Shown here: positions 54,666 to 62,915 of the stretch, in pieces | Numbering within the stretch: the first letter of the stretch is position 1 | How the letters are laid out: each line of letters begins with the position of its first letter | From: Pseudaminobacter sp040049255 | GTDB lineage: Bacteria; Pseudomonadota; Alphaproteobacteria; Rhizobiales; Rhizobiaceae | NCBI RefSeq assembly: GCF_040049255.1 | Contig: NZ_JBDZDR010000005.1 | Coordinates: 248,001 to 312,000, forward strand | Length of the DNA: 64,000 nt | Direction of reading: 5' to 3' | Position numbers and translations under genes: made by a program | Notes under the pieces: generated by a model | Seen by the model: the letters and a program-made list of their open reading frames with translations, nothing else | Databases searched by the model: none | Told to the model about the DNA's origin: nothing

Positions 54666-56282
54666 CTAACTTTCGCGCCCTGCATCTTCGAGGATCATTG
54701 CAGCGGCCTTGCCGGCAATCATCATGGTCGGCGCATTGGTATTGCCCGAGGTGATTGTCGGCATAACCGAGGCGTCGGCCACGCGCAGCCCCGGTACACC
54801 GATAACGCGCAGGCGTTCGTCGACAACCGCCATGGGGTCGGAGGCCAGGCCCATCTTTGCCGTACCCACGGGGTGAAAGATGGTCGTGCCGATCTGCCCA
54901 GCCGCTAGGGCCAGTTCTTCGTCCTGGTCGCCGACGCTCGGGCCCGGCAGAAACTCGACAGGCTTATACTGCTGGAAGCTCGGCGATTGTGCGATGCGAC
55001 GGGCGAGGCGCAGCGAACGGGCCGCAACCACGCGGTCCTCGTCGGTCGAGAGATAGTTCGGCTGGATATGCGGCTTGGCATCGAGTGCTGACGAGGTGAT
55101 CTTCACCTCGCCACGGCTCGTCGGACGCAGATTGCAGACGCTCGTCGTAATGGCGGGGAAGCGATGCAGCGGTTCGCCGAACTTGTCGAGCGACAGGGGC
55201 TGCACGTGGAATTCCAAGTTCGCTCGGTCAACATCCGGTCCGGAGCGCGTGAAAATACCCAGCTGCGAGGGCGCCATGGTCAGCGGGCCACGGCGCCAGA
55301 GGGCGTAGTCGACACCCATCCACGCCCGCCGGAAGAGATTCCAATAGGTTTCGTTGAGGGTGCGCACGCCCGAAACCTTGTAGATCATGCGCAGCTGCAG
55401 GTGGTCTTGCAGGTTCTTGCCAACGCCGGGGCGGTCTGCAGCAACCGGAATGCCGAGCGCCTGCAGTTCCGTTGCGGGGCCGATGCCCGAGCGGAGCAGT
55501 ATTTCTACGGAGCCGATCGCGCCGCCAGCGAGAATTATCTCGCGCCGGGCGCGGGCCGAATGACGGGCATTGTTCTGCGTCCAAGTGATTTCACGCGCCC
55601 GGCCACCCTCGAGAATAACCCTGTCGACATGGCAATGGGTCTGGAGATTGATGTTGCCGCGCTTCAGCGCTGGCTTGAGAAATGCGCGCGCCGCCGAGAA
55701 GCGGGTGCCCGCTTTTTGCGTCACGTCGAAATAGGCGCTGCCTTCATTATCGCCCGTGTTAAAATCCTCGATCGCCGCAATTCCGGCCTCTTCGGCGGCC
55801 CGACGGTAGTCATCAAGCACCTTCCAGCGCACGCGGGGCGGTTCGACACGCAGGGGCCCGCCCGATCCGTGGCATTCGGAAGCGCCGCCGTGGAAATCCT
55901 CCTGCTTCTTGAAGATAGGGAAGACATCGTCCCAACCCCAACCGACAAGGCCCAGGTCGCGCCAGCTGTCATAGTCGGCGGCCTGTCCACGCATATAGAT
56001 CATGGCGTTGATGGCCGAAGACCCGCCGATGACCTTGCCGCGCGGGTAGCTGAGGCTACGTCCGCCAAGGCCCGCTTCAGGCTGGGTCTGAAAGCGCCAG
56101 TCGGCTCGTGGATTGCCGATGGCGAAAAGGTAGCCAACGGGAATCTTGAACCATACCCAATTATCATCCCCGCCGGCTTCAAGCACCAGCACGCGATGAC
56201 GCCCGTTCTTGGAAAGCTCGTCGGCAAGGACCGACCCAGCGGAGCCTGCGCCGGCAATGATGTAGTCGTATTCTTCAGTCAC
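54666..56282 (-). CDS. GMC-family FAD-dependent oxidoreductase (alcohol/choline dehydrogenase type)
   Basis: A 538-aa flavoprotein. The FAD dinucleotide fold is YIIAGAGSAGSVLADELS at the N-terminus; GMC signatures are LSYPRGKVIGGSSAINAMIY and the C-terminal GTTIFHPVGTAKMG with the catalytic His. The second catalytic residue, Asn, is in the TSGNTNAPTMMIAGKAA end. It starts with GTG at 56282. It is closest to alcohol and choline dehydrogenase-like enzymes with broad substrates; in this operon it probably oxidises an alcohol group, but the true substrate is unknown. Confidence 0.92.
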   Translation of the reverse strand: MTEEYDYIIAGAGSAGSVLADELSKNGRHRVLVLEAGGDDNWVWFKIPVGYLFAIGNPRADWRFQTQPEAGLGGRSLSYPRGKVIGGSSAINAMIYMRGQAADYDSWRDLGLVGWGWDDVFPIFKKQEDFHGGASECHGSGGPLRVEPPRVRWKVLDDYRRAAEEAGIAAIEDFNTGDNEGSAYFDVTQKAGTRFSAARAFLKPALKRGNINLQTHCHVDRVILEGGRAREITWTQNNARHSARARREIILAGGAIGSVEILLRSGIGPATELQALGIPVAADRPGVGKNLQDHLQLRMIYKVSGVRTLNETYWNLFRRAWMGVDYALWRRGPLTMAPSQLGIFTRSGPDVDRANLEFHVQPLSLDKFGEPLHRFPAITTSVCNLRPTSRGEVKITSSALDAKPHIQPNYLSTDEDRVVAARSLRLARRIAQSPSFQQYKPVEFLPGPSVGDQDEELALAAGQIGTTIFHPVGTAKMGLASDPMAVVDERLRVIGVPGLRVADASVMPTITSGNTNAPTMMIAGKAAAMILEDAGRES

Positions 56283-56326
56283 TGATTGGATTTCCGATTT
56301 GTGCTGCGTGGGGTCAGCCGACCAGG

Positions 56327-57193
56327 TCAGGCCGCGACCACTTTGTTTTCTATGTGTCCAAGCCCGTCGATTTCGAGGCGGACCACATCGTGCGGTTTGA
56401 GGAATTGGGGCGGATCGAGAGCCACGCCGACACCAGCCGGCGTGCCGGTGGCGAGAATGTCGCCGGGTTTGAGTGTCATCACCTGGCTCAGATGCGCGAT
56501 CTGGTCGTAGATGTCGAAGATCAGGTTCCCGGTATTGCCCTGCTGGCGCAGCTCGCCGTTCACATAGGTGCGCAGGGTCAGCTTGTGCGGATCATCAATC
56601 TCTTCGTCGAGCGTCAGCCAGGGCCCAGTCGGTCCGTGCGTATCGAAGGACTTTCCGAGCGTTACCGTGGGCGAGCGGAACTGCCAGTCGCGGGCCGAGA
56701 CGTCGTTGACCACCATATAGCCGCCGATGACGCTGCGGGCTTCGTCGCGCGGAACGTTGCGGCAGGTTCGGCCGATGACCACTGCGAGTTCAACCTCATA
56801 GTCCACCTGGTCGGACACGGCGGGCTTTTCGATGTCGTCATAGGGGCCGCCAATGCAGGAGACCTGCTTGTTGAACCATTTCTGGTGCTTGGGAATCTCC
56901 AGCCCGAGTTTTTCGCCCTCCTTGCCATGGTCGGCGTAATTCAAACCGATCCCCAGGAACTTTTCCGGATCAGGAACAGGTGCGTGGAGGCGCACCGAGG
57001 CGAGCGGCAGTGGTGTGGCGTCATCAATGGTCACCGCACGAAAACGCTGGAGCGCGTCATCGCCGGCGGCGAGAAATGCCTTGATGCTTGTCGGGAATCC
57101 CGGCGAGGCCTCGCCAAGATCGATGATCTGGTCGCCAAAGATCTTGCCGGTGCGGATCGGGCCGCCATTCACCGAAAAGGCTGCGATTGGCAT
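56327..57193 (-). CDS. Fumarylacetoacetate hydrolase family protein
   Basis: A 288-aa enzyme of the FAH superfamily (hydrolases, hydratases and decarboxylases acting on ring-cleavage or sugar-acid products). The metal site is built by the Glu/Asp motif in DYEVELAVVIGRTCRNV, and the family blocks are IGLNYADHGKEGE, VNDVSARDWQFRS, KSFDTHGPTGPWL and GDILATGTPAGVG. It resembles 2,4-diketo-3-deoxy-L-fuconate hydrolase-like members but that is not specific. It lies 23 bases from the MBL gene and 44 bases from the GMC gene on one strand. Confidence 0.92.
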   Translation of the reverse strand: MPIAAFSVNGGPIRTGKIFGDQIIDLGEASPGFPTSIKAFLAAGDDALQRFRAVTIDDATPLPLASVRLHAPVPDPEKFLGIGLNYADHGKEGEKLGLEIPKHQKWFNKQVSCIGGPYDDIEKPAVSDQVDYEVELAVVIGRTCRNVPRDEARSVIGGYMVVNDVSARDWQFRSPTVTLGKSFDTHGPTGPWLTLDEEIDDPHKLTLRTYVNGELRQQGNTGNLIFDIYDQIAHLSQVMTLKPGDILATGTPAGVGVALDPPQFLKPHDVVRLEIDGLGHIENKVVAA

Positions 57194-57216
57194 GGTTGGT
57201 CCCCCAAAAATCTTTT

Positions 57217-58086
57217 TCAGTACTGCCAGTACTCAGGAAGCCCCTCGTAGCCGTCGCGGCCACGCACGATGTGATGGAAGCCCGGAAAGGCCATGTGCAT
57301 GCCTGCGATGAGCAGGCGATCCGTCGCCACCCAATCGAGCGTCTTGCGCCGCGTCTCGATGGCCTGTTCTGGATCGACGTCGAAGATCACCGTCACTTCG
57401 GGATTGGGAAGCTGCAGTTCCGGCGCGTGGCAGATGTCGCCCCAGATAAGAAGCGACTCACCCTGAGAGGACACCATGTAGCCAGTGTGGCCGGGCGTGT
57501 GCCCCGGCAGCGGCACGGCCGTCACGCTGGGAAAGACTTCCCCGCGCGCGTCCCGAATCCGATTGCGATAGGGCGCCACCTGCTGGCGTGGCCGGTCGAA
57601 ATATTTGAGCTGATAGGCAGCATCGAACGGAGCGCGCGCCGCGTCATCGTGGCGGAAGCGCATGTCGTGCTCGCTCACCACCAGTTCCGCAGTCTCGAAG
57701 ATAGTCTTGCCTTCGGAGTCGACGAGACCATTGGAATGGTCGGGATGAAGATGGGTCAGCAGCACCGTGTCGATGTCGTCGGCCTCAATGTCTGCGGCCT
57801 CGAGAGTCTGCATGAGCGTTCCCAGCGTCGGCCCCATCGTGTCTCCGGCGCCGGTGTCCACCAGGGCTGTGCGCCCGGCGGACTGGATCAGGAAGGTATT
57901 GATTGCGACGCGTGGCGGCACCCGTTGAAAGCGTCCGAGAAAGCGCTCCGCGGCCTCTTGCTCAGAGATGCCGCGATAGGCTGCCATGGGCGTGTCGTAA
58001 AAGCCGTCTGACATGGCGGTTACCGTGATATCGCCGATGCGCCGGCGATAGAGGCCGGGTACCTGCGTCGAGAGAACTGCGTTCAT
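57217..58086 (-). CDS. MBL-fold metallo-hydrolase, lactonase-like
   Basis: A 289-aa metallo-beta-lactamase-fold hydrolase. The zinc motif HLHPDHSNGL (HxHxDH) and PGHTPGHTGYMVSS supply the metal ligands, with GDICHAPEL and the LLIAGMHMAFPG end as the remaining site. The HxHxDH type is shared by AHL lactonases such as AiiA, so lactone hydrolysis is plausible. In this operon a lactone might arise from the GMC dehydrogenase. It starts 39 bases after lacI and precedes the FAH gene. Confidence 0.92.
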   Translation of the reverse strand: MNAVLSTQVPGLYRRRIGDITVTAMSDGFYDTPMAAYRGISEQEAAERFLGRFQRVPPRVAINTFLIQSAGRTALVDTGAGDTMGPTLGTLMQTLEAADIEADDIDTVLLTHLHPDHSNGLVDSEGKTIFETAELVVSEHDMRFRHDDAARAPFDAAYQLKYFDRPRQQVAPYRNRIRDARGEVFPSVTAVPLPGHTPGHTGYMVSSQGESLLIWGDICHAPELQLPNPEVTVIFDVDPEQAIETRRKTLDWVATDRLLIAGMHMAFPGFHHIVRGRDGYEGLPEYWQY

Positions 58087-58125
58087 AGGTCTAGGGTCCT
58101 AGGACAGGATCAATCTGAAAGGGGC

Positions 58126-59145
58126 TCACGCGCTTTCGCGGCGGATGATCGAATAGCCGCAGTCGATAACCGGCGGTCCCTCGTAGCCGCCCCGCAGCCT
58201 CTCCATGATGATGCGGGCGCATTCCCGACCGATCTGGGCACGCGGCACGTCGACAGTCGTCAATGACGGGACGACAGTTGCCGCCAGTTCCACATTACCG
58301 AAGCCCGCGATGGCCAGATCTTTGGGAATGCGGAGACCGGAGCGGAGTGCGCCCATCATGGCGCCCACGGCAAGGGAGTCTGAGGAGCAGAAAACGGCAT
58401 CGATCTTGGGCGTGATTTTGACAAGCTGCTGCACTGCAGCACTTGCGTGCTCGAGGCCAAACGGCACCCGGATTTCCATCTCCGGCGTGACTTCGAGGCC
58501 AAGTTCTTCCATGGCTTGGCGATAGCCGGCGCCACGGTCCACCGAGCGATCGTTATTGGGGTAGTTGAGGTTGAGAAAGGCGATGCGCCGATAGCCCCAT
58601 TCGTGGAGCGAGCGCGTCATGTCGTAGGCGGCCTGCCTGTTGGAGAGACCGACGGCGAGATCGAACGGATCCTTCGGCAGGTTCCAGAGTTCGACCACCG
58701 GCACGGCGCTGTTTTCGAGCAACTTGCGGCTCGCTTCAGTGTGCTCGGCACCGGTGAGAATGATTGCCGCCGGGCGCCAGCCCATGAAACCGGAGAGCAG
58801 CTTTTCCTCGGTGTCGATATCGAAGCTCGTTTCGCCGAGCAGCAGGCTATACCCCTGGGCGGAGAACTGGCGCGAGAGCTCTTCGATCGTTCCCGAGAAC
58901 ACCGAGTTCATCATGGTGGGGAAGAGTGCCACGACGATTGGGCTATGCTGGGATACGAGACTGCGGGCCGCGTAGTTGGGCACGAAACCTGTCTCGCGAA
59001 TGGCATCCTGAACCTTTTCGAGCGTGGCAGGCGATACGGCGCTCGGTGTGTGCAGGGCGCGCGACACGGTCATGATCGTGACACCGGCAAGGGCAGCCAC
59101 GTCCGCCATTTTGGCAACCTTGCCCTGTGACTTGCTCCGTTTCAA
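58126..59145 (-). CDS. LacI-family transcriptional regulator
   Basis: A 339-aa repressor-like protein. The helix-turn-helix is MADVAALAGVTIMTVSRALH, followed by the hinge YAARSLVS, then a periplasmic-binding-protein-like ligand domain (about 65-335). It starts with TTG at 59145 with AGGGGGAA upstream. It is the first gene of the leftward operon (MBL, FAH, GMC, broken hydratase) and is divergent from the PPC-TRAP operon. Two perfect 12-bp palindromes between the two promoters fit its binding. Confidence 0.94.
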   Translation of the reverse strand: MKRSKSQGKVAKMADVAALAGVTIMTVSRALHTPSAVSPATLEKVQDAIRETGFVPNYAARSLVSQHSPIVVALFPTMMNSVFSGTIEELSRQFSAQGYSLLLGETSFDIDTEEKLLSGFMGWRPAAIILTGAEHTEASRKLLENSAVPVVELWNLPKDPFDLAVGLSNRQAAYDMTRSLHEWGYRRIAFLNLNYPNNDRSVDRGAGYRQAMEELGLEVTPEMEIRVPFGLEHASAAVQQLVKITPKIDAVFCSSDSLAVGAMMGALRSGLRIPKDLAIAGFGNVELAATVVPSLTTVDVPRAQIGRECARIIMERLRGGYEGPPVIDCGYSIIRRESA

Positions 59146-59302
59146 AGCCGTTCCCCCTTTTCCGTTTCCTACCCGCTAGGCTCAATGGGCTAAGCCTAAT
59201 GACATTCCTGCAATATGGTCCGGCCGCCACCTGCAGCTCTTCATGCATGCAGAGTGCAGATCGATGCGATGTTATCGCTCACATCTTGACGAGTGGTCCG
59301 CT

Positions 59303-59314
59303 GCAGCGCTAACA
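59303..59314. promoter_or_regulatory. Degenerate third LacI-type half operator
   Basis: GCAGCGCTAACA shares the AGCGCTAAC core with the two perfect operators but its left arm is changed. It lies 17 bases after a TTGACG at 59286-59291, so it would overlap a -10 region. Confidence 0.4.
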
Positions 59315-59347
59315 ACCTACACCATCAGCCGTTCTGACGCGGCTGAT

Positions 59348-59359
59348 GTTAGCGCTAAC
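59348..59359. promoter_or_regulatory. LacI-type operator 1
   Basis: GTTAGCGCTAAC, a perfect 12-bp palindrome with a central CG as expected for a LacI/GalR site, located between divergent lacI and the PPC gene. Confidence 0.8.
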
Positions 59360-59382
59360 GAGTCAAGATCGTCAATGGAAAT

Positions 59383-59394
59383 GTTAGCGCTAAC
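59383..59394. promoter_or_regulatory. LacI-type operator 2
   Basis: A second copy of GTTAGCGCTAAC, centred 35 bases from the first, so on nearly the same face of the helix after three and a bit turns. It is 31 bases before the PPC gene start and probably blocks transcription in that direction. Confidence 0.8.
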
Positions 59395-59425
59395 GCTGGT
59401 GCTTGCTTAGGTCGAAGGAGTAAAC

Positions 59426-59956
59426 ATGGTCGATGTAATCGCCAAGGCGCAGATGGGTGAAGTGATCTGGGCGCAGCTCGATCGGGACGCTGACCTCTAC
59501 GACGAGATCATGGAGATCTGCCGCCGCGAAGACATTCGCTCAGGCGTTGTTCTCAACATTGTCGGTGGCCTCAGGAAGGCTCGCCTCAGTCTGCCGATTG
59601 ATTCCACCAGCGCAGATGCGCAGCCGGGCATTCTCGAGCTCGAAGGTATGATGGAAGCTCAGGGCATCGGTACGATCGGCCTGACCATCGATACCTACGA
59701 TTCCTCGACCCAGAGCGGGATCGTCTACAATGCTGGCGAACCCAACCTGCATATCCACATGACCGTCACTCATGCTGGTAAAAGCTACATGGGGCATCTC
59801 TTGCAGGGCTGCATCGTGCGCTCGCTTCATCCGCGTTCGCACTTCACCATCGTGCTGGCAAAGACGCCGGGGGCGCTGCTGAACTTTCGCGTGTCGGAAG
59901 AAACCACCGAAAAATACCCCAACGGCATCCCGATCCACGACCTGGTCGAGGAATGA
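59426..59956 (+). CDS. PPC/DUF296-domain protein
   Basis: A 176-aa protein with one PPC (PCC/DUF296) domain and no AT-hook. The sequence from GEVIWAQLDRDADLYDEI to HIHMTVTHAGKSYMGHLLQG gives the fold; His residues in LHIHMTV are conserved in bacterial members and could bind metal. Plant relatives bind DNA, bacterial functions are mostly unknown. Position as first gene of a sugar-acid-type uptake and oxidation operon, right behind two operators, argues for a metabolic role. GAAGGAG precedes the ATG. Confidence 0.9.
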   Translation: MVDVIAKAQMGEVIWAQLDRDADLYDEIMEICRREDIRSGVVLNIVGGLRKARLSLPIDSTSADAQPGILELEGMMEAQGIGTIGLTIDTYDSSTQSGIVYNAGEPNLHIHMTVTHAGKSYMGHLLQGCIVRSLHPRSHFTIVLAKTPGALLNFRVSEETTEKYPNGIPIHDLVEE

Positions 59957-60007
59957 CCGGGCGCAACATCAAGTTTTTCAACTGACATCTAGGGGAGGAC
60001 CCAAATC

Positions 60008-61057
60008 GTGTCGATCAAGAAGCATCTTTCTGCATGTGCACTCTCAGCGACCACGCTGTTTTCAGCCCTGGCACTGGCCAGTCCGGCCAACGCGCAGGTT
60101 GTCCTGAACGTCAACAACTGGGCAGGCCCGACCTATCCGTTGGCCACTGAAGCGGCGGCCCTTTGCGAAGACATCAAGACGGTCACCGAAGGCCGCGTCG
60201 TCTGCAACATCCTGCCCAAGCCGGTGGCGACGCCCGCCCAGACCTTCGACGCCGTTGCCGACGGCATCGTGGACATTGGCTACACCGTGCACGGCTATAC
60301 CGAAGGTCGCTTCGTCTTGACTAAGGCCGTCGAGTTCCCGCTGTTAGGTGACTCTGCGGAAAACATGTCGGTCGCCTATCAGCGCGTCTATGAAGGCTTG
60401 CTGGCCGACGCCAAGGAACATGAAGGCGTCAAGGTTCTTGCCGTCCACGTTCACGGCCCGGGCCAGATCTATAATATCCGTAAGGAAATCAAGACCATCG
60501 CCGACCTCAACGGTCTCAAGATGCGTGTTGGCGGCGGCGTTTTCAATGAGGTGGTTGCCAAGATCGGTGTCGTGCCGATCCTCAAGGCTGCAACCGAAGT
60601 CTACGAACTCCTTCAGACCGGCGTTGCAGACGGCGTGTTCTTTGCCAAGGACGGCGTCGTTCCCTACAACCTCACCGAAGTTGCAAAGTACGCAACCTTC
60701 GTTCCGGGCGGCATGTACAACCTCTCGTTCGGCTGGTTCGCCAATCCGGACAAGTGGAACTCCATCCCCGAAGCCGATCGCGCTCTGATCGAACCGCTCC
60801 TGGGTGAAGCCCTAGCGCGTCGTCTCGGCGCCAAGTTCGACGAAGCCGACGAAGAAGCTCCGAAGGCGCTCGCAGAAGCGGGTATTCCTGTTTACGTCGC
60901 TGAGGAGGCCTTCCTCGCCGAGCTCGCCGAGTTGACCGCGCCCCTCCGCGAAGCCTGGTTTGAAGAGGCCAAGACCCTTGGCGTCGATGGCGAGGCGGTG
61001 CTCGAAGCTCTGCGTACAACTGTCGCAGAATTGGAAGCCGAAGCCTCGGCTAACTAA
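60008..61057 (+). CDS. TRAP transporter substrate-binding protein DctP-like
   Basis: A 349-aa periplasmic receptor starting with GTG at 60008 (GGAGG 9 bases upstream). The signal peptide ends after PANAQ near residue 30. TRAP/DctP features include FDAVADGIVDIGYTVHGY and KEIKTIADLNGLKMRVGGG with the conserved Arg that binds a carboxylate, and a later YKYELLQ-type helix region around VYELLQTGVADGVF. The ligand should carry a carboxyl group. It is the first of three transporter genes. Confidence 0.94.
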   Translation: MSIKKHLSACALSATTLFSALALASPANAQVVLNVNNWAGPTYPLATEAAALCEDIKTVTEGRVVCNILPKPVATPAQTFDAVADGIVDIGYTVHGYTEGRFVLTKAVEFPLLGDSAENMSVAYQRVYEGLLADAKEHEGVKVLAVHVHGPGQIYNIRKEIKTIADLNGLKMRVGGGVFNEVVAKIGVVPILKAATEVYELLQTGVADGVFFAKDGVVPYNLTEVAKYATFVPGGMYNLSFGWFANPDKWNSIPEADRALIEPLLGEALARRLGAKFDEADEEAPKALAEAGIPVYVAEEAFLAELAELTAPLREAWFEEAKTLGVDGEAVLEALRTTVAELEAEASAN

Positions 61058-61068
61058 CCAGCCCGAAC

Positions 61069-61094
61069 TTGGGGCGCAGCTCGCTGCGCCCCAA
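61069..61094 (+). promoter_or_regulatory. Intergenic hairpin between TRAP receptor and small permease genes
   Basis: TTGGGGCGCAG (61069-61079) pairs perfectly with CTGCGCCCCAA (61084-61094) around a CTCG loop: 11 bp without mismatch. No T-run follows, and the DctQ ribosome site is 4 bases further on. It probably protects the receptor message or reduces readthrough. Confidence 0.75.
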
Positions 61095-61108
61095 ACATGG
61101 AGGAAACG

Positions 61109-61615
61109 ATGCTGGCGAGACTCTCGGCAAGCCTGAATCCCCTGATTTCGGGGTTCTTCAGGTATGTGACGGCGATCCTGCTATTTGGCCTAATGGCACT
61201 AACCTGTGTCGATGTTATCGGGCGCTACTTCTTCAACAGTCCCGTTTTTGGTGGGCTGGAACTGACGGAAATCCTGCTTGCTGGCCTGATTTTCTCGGCG
61301 CTTCCGCTCGTTTCCATTCGCAGCGAGCATGTCGTTATCGATCTTTTTGCCGCTCCCGCCGGAAAACTGAAGGTGGTCCAGACATTCTTTGCCAATATGG
61401 CAGGTGCCATCGCCTGCGGCGTGCTGGCCCAACAGATGTGGCTCCGTGGTCACAAGCTCTCGCGCGCCGGCGAGACCACCATCCAAATCAAAATCCCGCT
61501 GGACCTCGTCGCCTATTCGATCAGCCTGCTGCTCGTCGTCACGACGCTGGCATTCGTGATCCGCGCCTTTGTGCAGCGCGATGAAGCCGACCAGTCCTCA
61601 GGGGCCCTATCTTGA
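61109..61615 (+). CDS. TRAP transporter small permease DctQ-like
   Basis: A 168-aa membrane protein with four helices, matching the DctQ subunit: RYVTAILLFGLMALTCVDVIGRYFF then GGLELTEILLAGLIFSALP, with IPLDLVAYSISLLLVV in the last helix. The start at 61109 has GGAGG 5 bases upstream; an ATG at 61097 adds four residues but lacks that spacing. Its stop overlaps the start of the large permease gene by 4 bases (TTGA). Confidence 0.93.
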   Translation: MLARLSASLNPLISGFFRYVTAILLFGLMALTCVDVIGRYFFNSPVFGGLELTEILLAGLIFSALPLVSIRSEHVVIDLFAAPAGKLKVVQTFFANMAGAIACGVLAQQMWLRGHKLSRAGETTIQIKIPLDLVAYSISLLLVVTTLAFVIRAFVQRDEADQSSGALS

Positions 61616-62904
61616 TCCAGACTCTTTTCGGCTTCGCCGCCTTCCTCGCGCTGGCCTTCATGCGCGTGCCGCTTGCCCTTGCAATGGGCATCACCGGCTT
61701 TGTTGGCTTTGCCTATATGGTCAAGCTCAACGCTTCCTTCGCCATGGTGGGACAGGTGACCTATGAAACCGGGCTCGCCTATTCCCTCTCGGTTATTCCT
61801 CTGTTCATTCTCATGGGCAATCTCATCGTGCGCGCCAAGCTCGCCGAAGAATTGTTCAAGGCCGCCTATGCGTTTGTGGGGCACTGGCGGGGTGGTCTTG
61901 CCATGTCCACCATCGTTGCGAGCGGCGGTTTTGGTGCCATCTGCGGCTCAGCCATCGCGACGACCGCCACCTTCTCCCAGATAGCCGAACCGTCCATGCG
62001 CAAGTTTGGCTATAAGCCCCGCCTGATCGCCGGCACCATCGCTTCGGGCGGCACGCTGGGCATCCTGATCCCGCCGTCGCTGATCTATGTCATCTACGGC
62101 ATTATGACCGAAGAGAGCATTGGCAAGATGTTCATCGCCGGCATTGTGCCGGGCATCCTCGCCATACTCTTCCTCTGCGGTGCGGTCCTCTACATCGTCC
62201 TGCGTGATCCGGCGGCTGGCCCGAAGGGCGAACGCCAAGGCTGGAAGACCCGCCTGACATCCCTTCGTCGCGTCTGGCCCGTCGTCCTGCTCTTCGGGTT
62301 CATCCTCGGCGGCATTTTCGGCGGCGTTTTTACCGCCACGGAAGGCGCTGGCATTGGCGCCGGTGGCGCGCTCATCTTCGCCATCGTGCTTGGTGGCCTC
62401 AAGTTGAACGATCTGATTGACGTTCTGGTCCAGAGCGCGGTGATGGCTGCCGGTCTTTTCCTGATCCTTCTTGGCGCCAACATCTTCACGAATTTCGTGA
62501 ATATGACCTCGATGCCGAGCGATCTCGTCAACATGATCCAGGCCGCGAACATGACCCCGGTCATGGTGGTGCTCGCCATCTGCGCCATCTACATCATCCT
62601 GGGCATGGCCATGGAAGAACTGTCCATGATCGCGCTCACCGTGCCTCTCTTCTATCCCATCGTCACCGGGCTTGGTTATTCGGGCATCTGGTTCGGCATC
62701 ATCGTCACGATCGTCTGCATGATCGGTCTCACGACGCCGCCTGTGGGGATGAACATCTTCGTCGTGAAATCCACGATGAAGGATCTGCAGCTGCGCGAGG
62801 CTTTCCGCGGCACCTGGCCGTTCAACTTCGCGCTGATGTTGCTGCTGCTGCTGCTCATCTTTGTTCCCAACATCGCCACCGCCCTGGTGGATGCCAGCCG
62901 CTAA
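61612..62904 (+). CDS. TRAP transporter large permease DctM-like
   Basis: A 430-aa permease with about 12 helices that forms the sodium-driven transport path. DctM features include GITGFVGFAYMVKL, LFILMGNLIVRAKLAEELF, ICGSAIATTATFSQI, SGGTLGILIPPSLI and TVPLFYPIVTGLGY. The TTG start at 61612 has AGGGG 8 bases upstream and is coupled to the small permease stop. Substrate uptake is into the cytoplasm for the enzymes of this locus. Confidence 0.94.
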   Translation: MIQTLFGFAAFLALAFMRVPLALAMGITGFVGFAYMVKLNASFAMVGQVTYETGLAYSLSVIPLFILMGNLIVRAKLAEELFKAAYAFVGHWRGGLAMSTIVASGGFGAICGSAIATTATFSQIAEPSMRKFGYKPRLIAGTIASGGTLGILIPPSLIYVIYGIMTEESIGKMFIAGIVPGILAILFLCGAVLYIVLRDPAAGPKGERQGWKTRLTSLRRVWPVVLLFGFILGGIFGGVFTATEGAGIGAGGALIFAIVLGGLKLNDLIDVLVQSAVMAAGLFLILLGANIFTNFVNMTSMPSDLVNMIQAANMTPVMVVLAICAIYIILGMAMEELSMIALTVPLFYPIVTGLGYSGIWFGIIVTIVCMIGLTTPPVGMNIFVVKSTMKDLQLREAFRGTWPFNFALMLLLLLLIFVPNIATALVDASR

Positions 62905-62915
62905 AGTGAGAGAAC

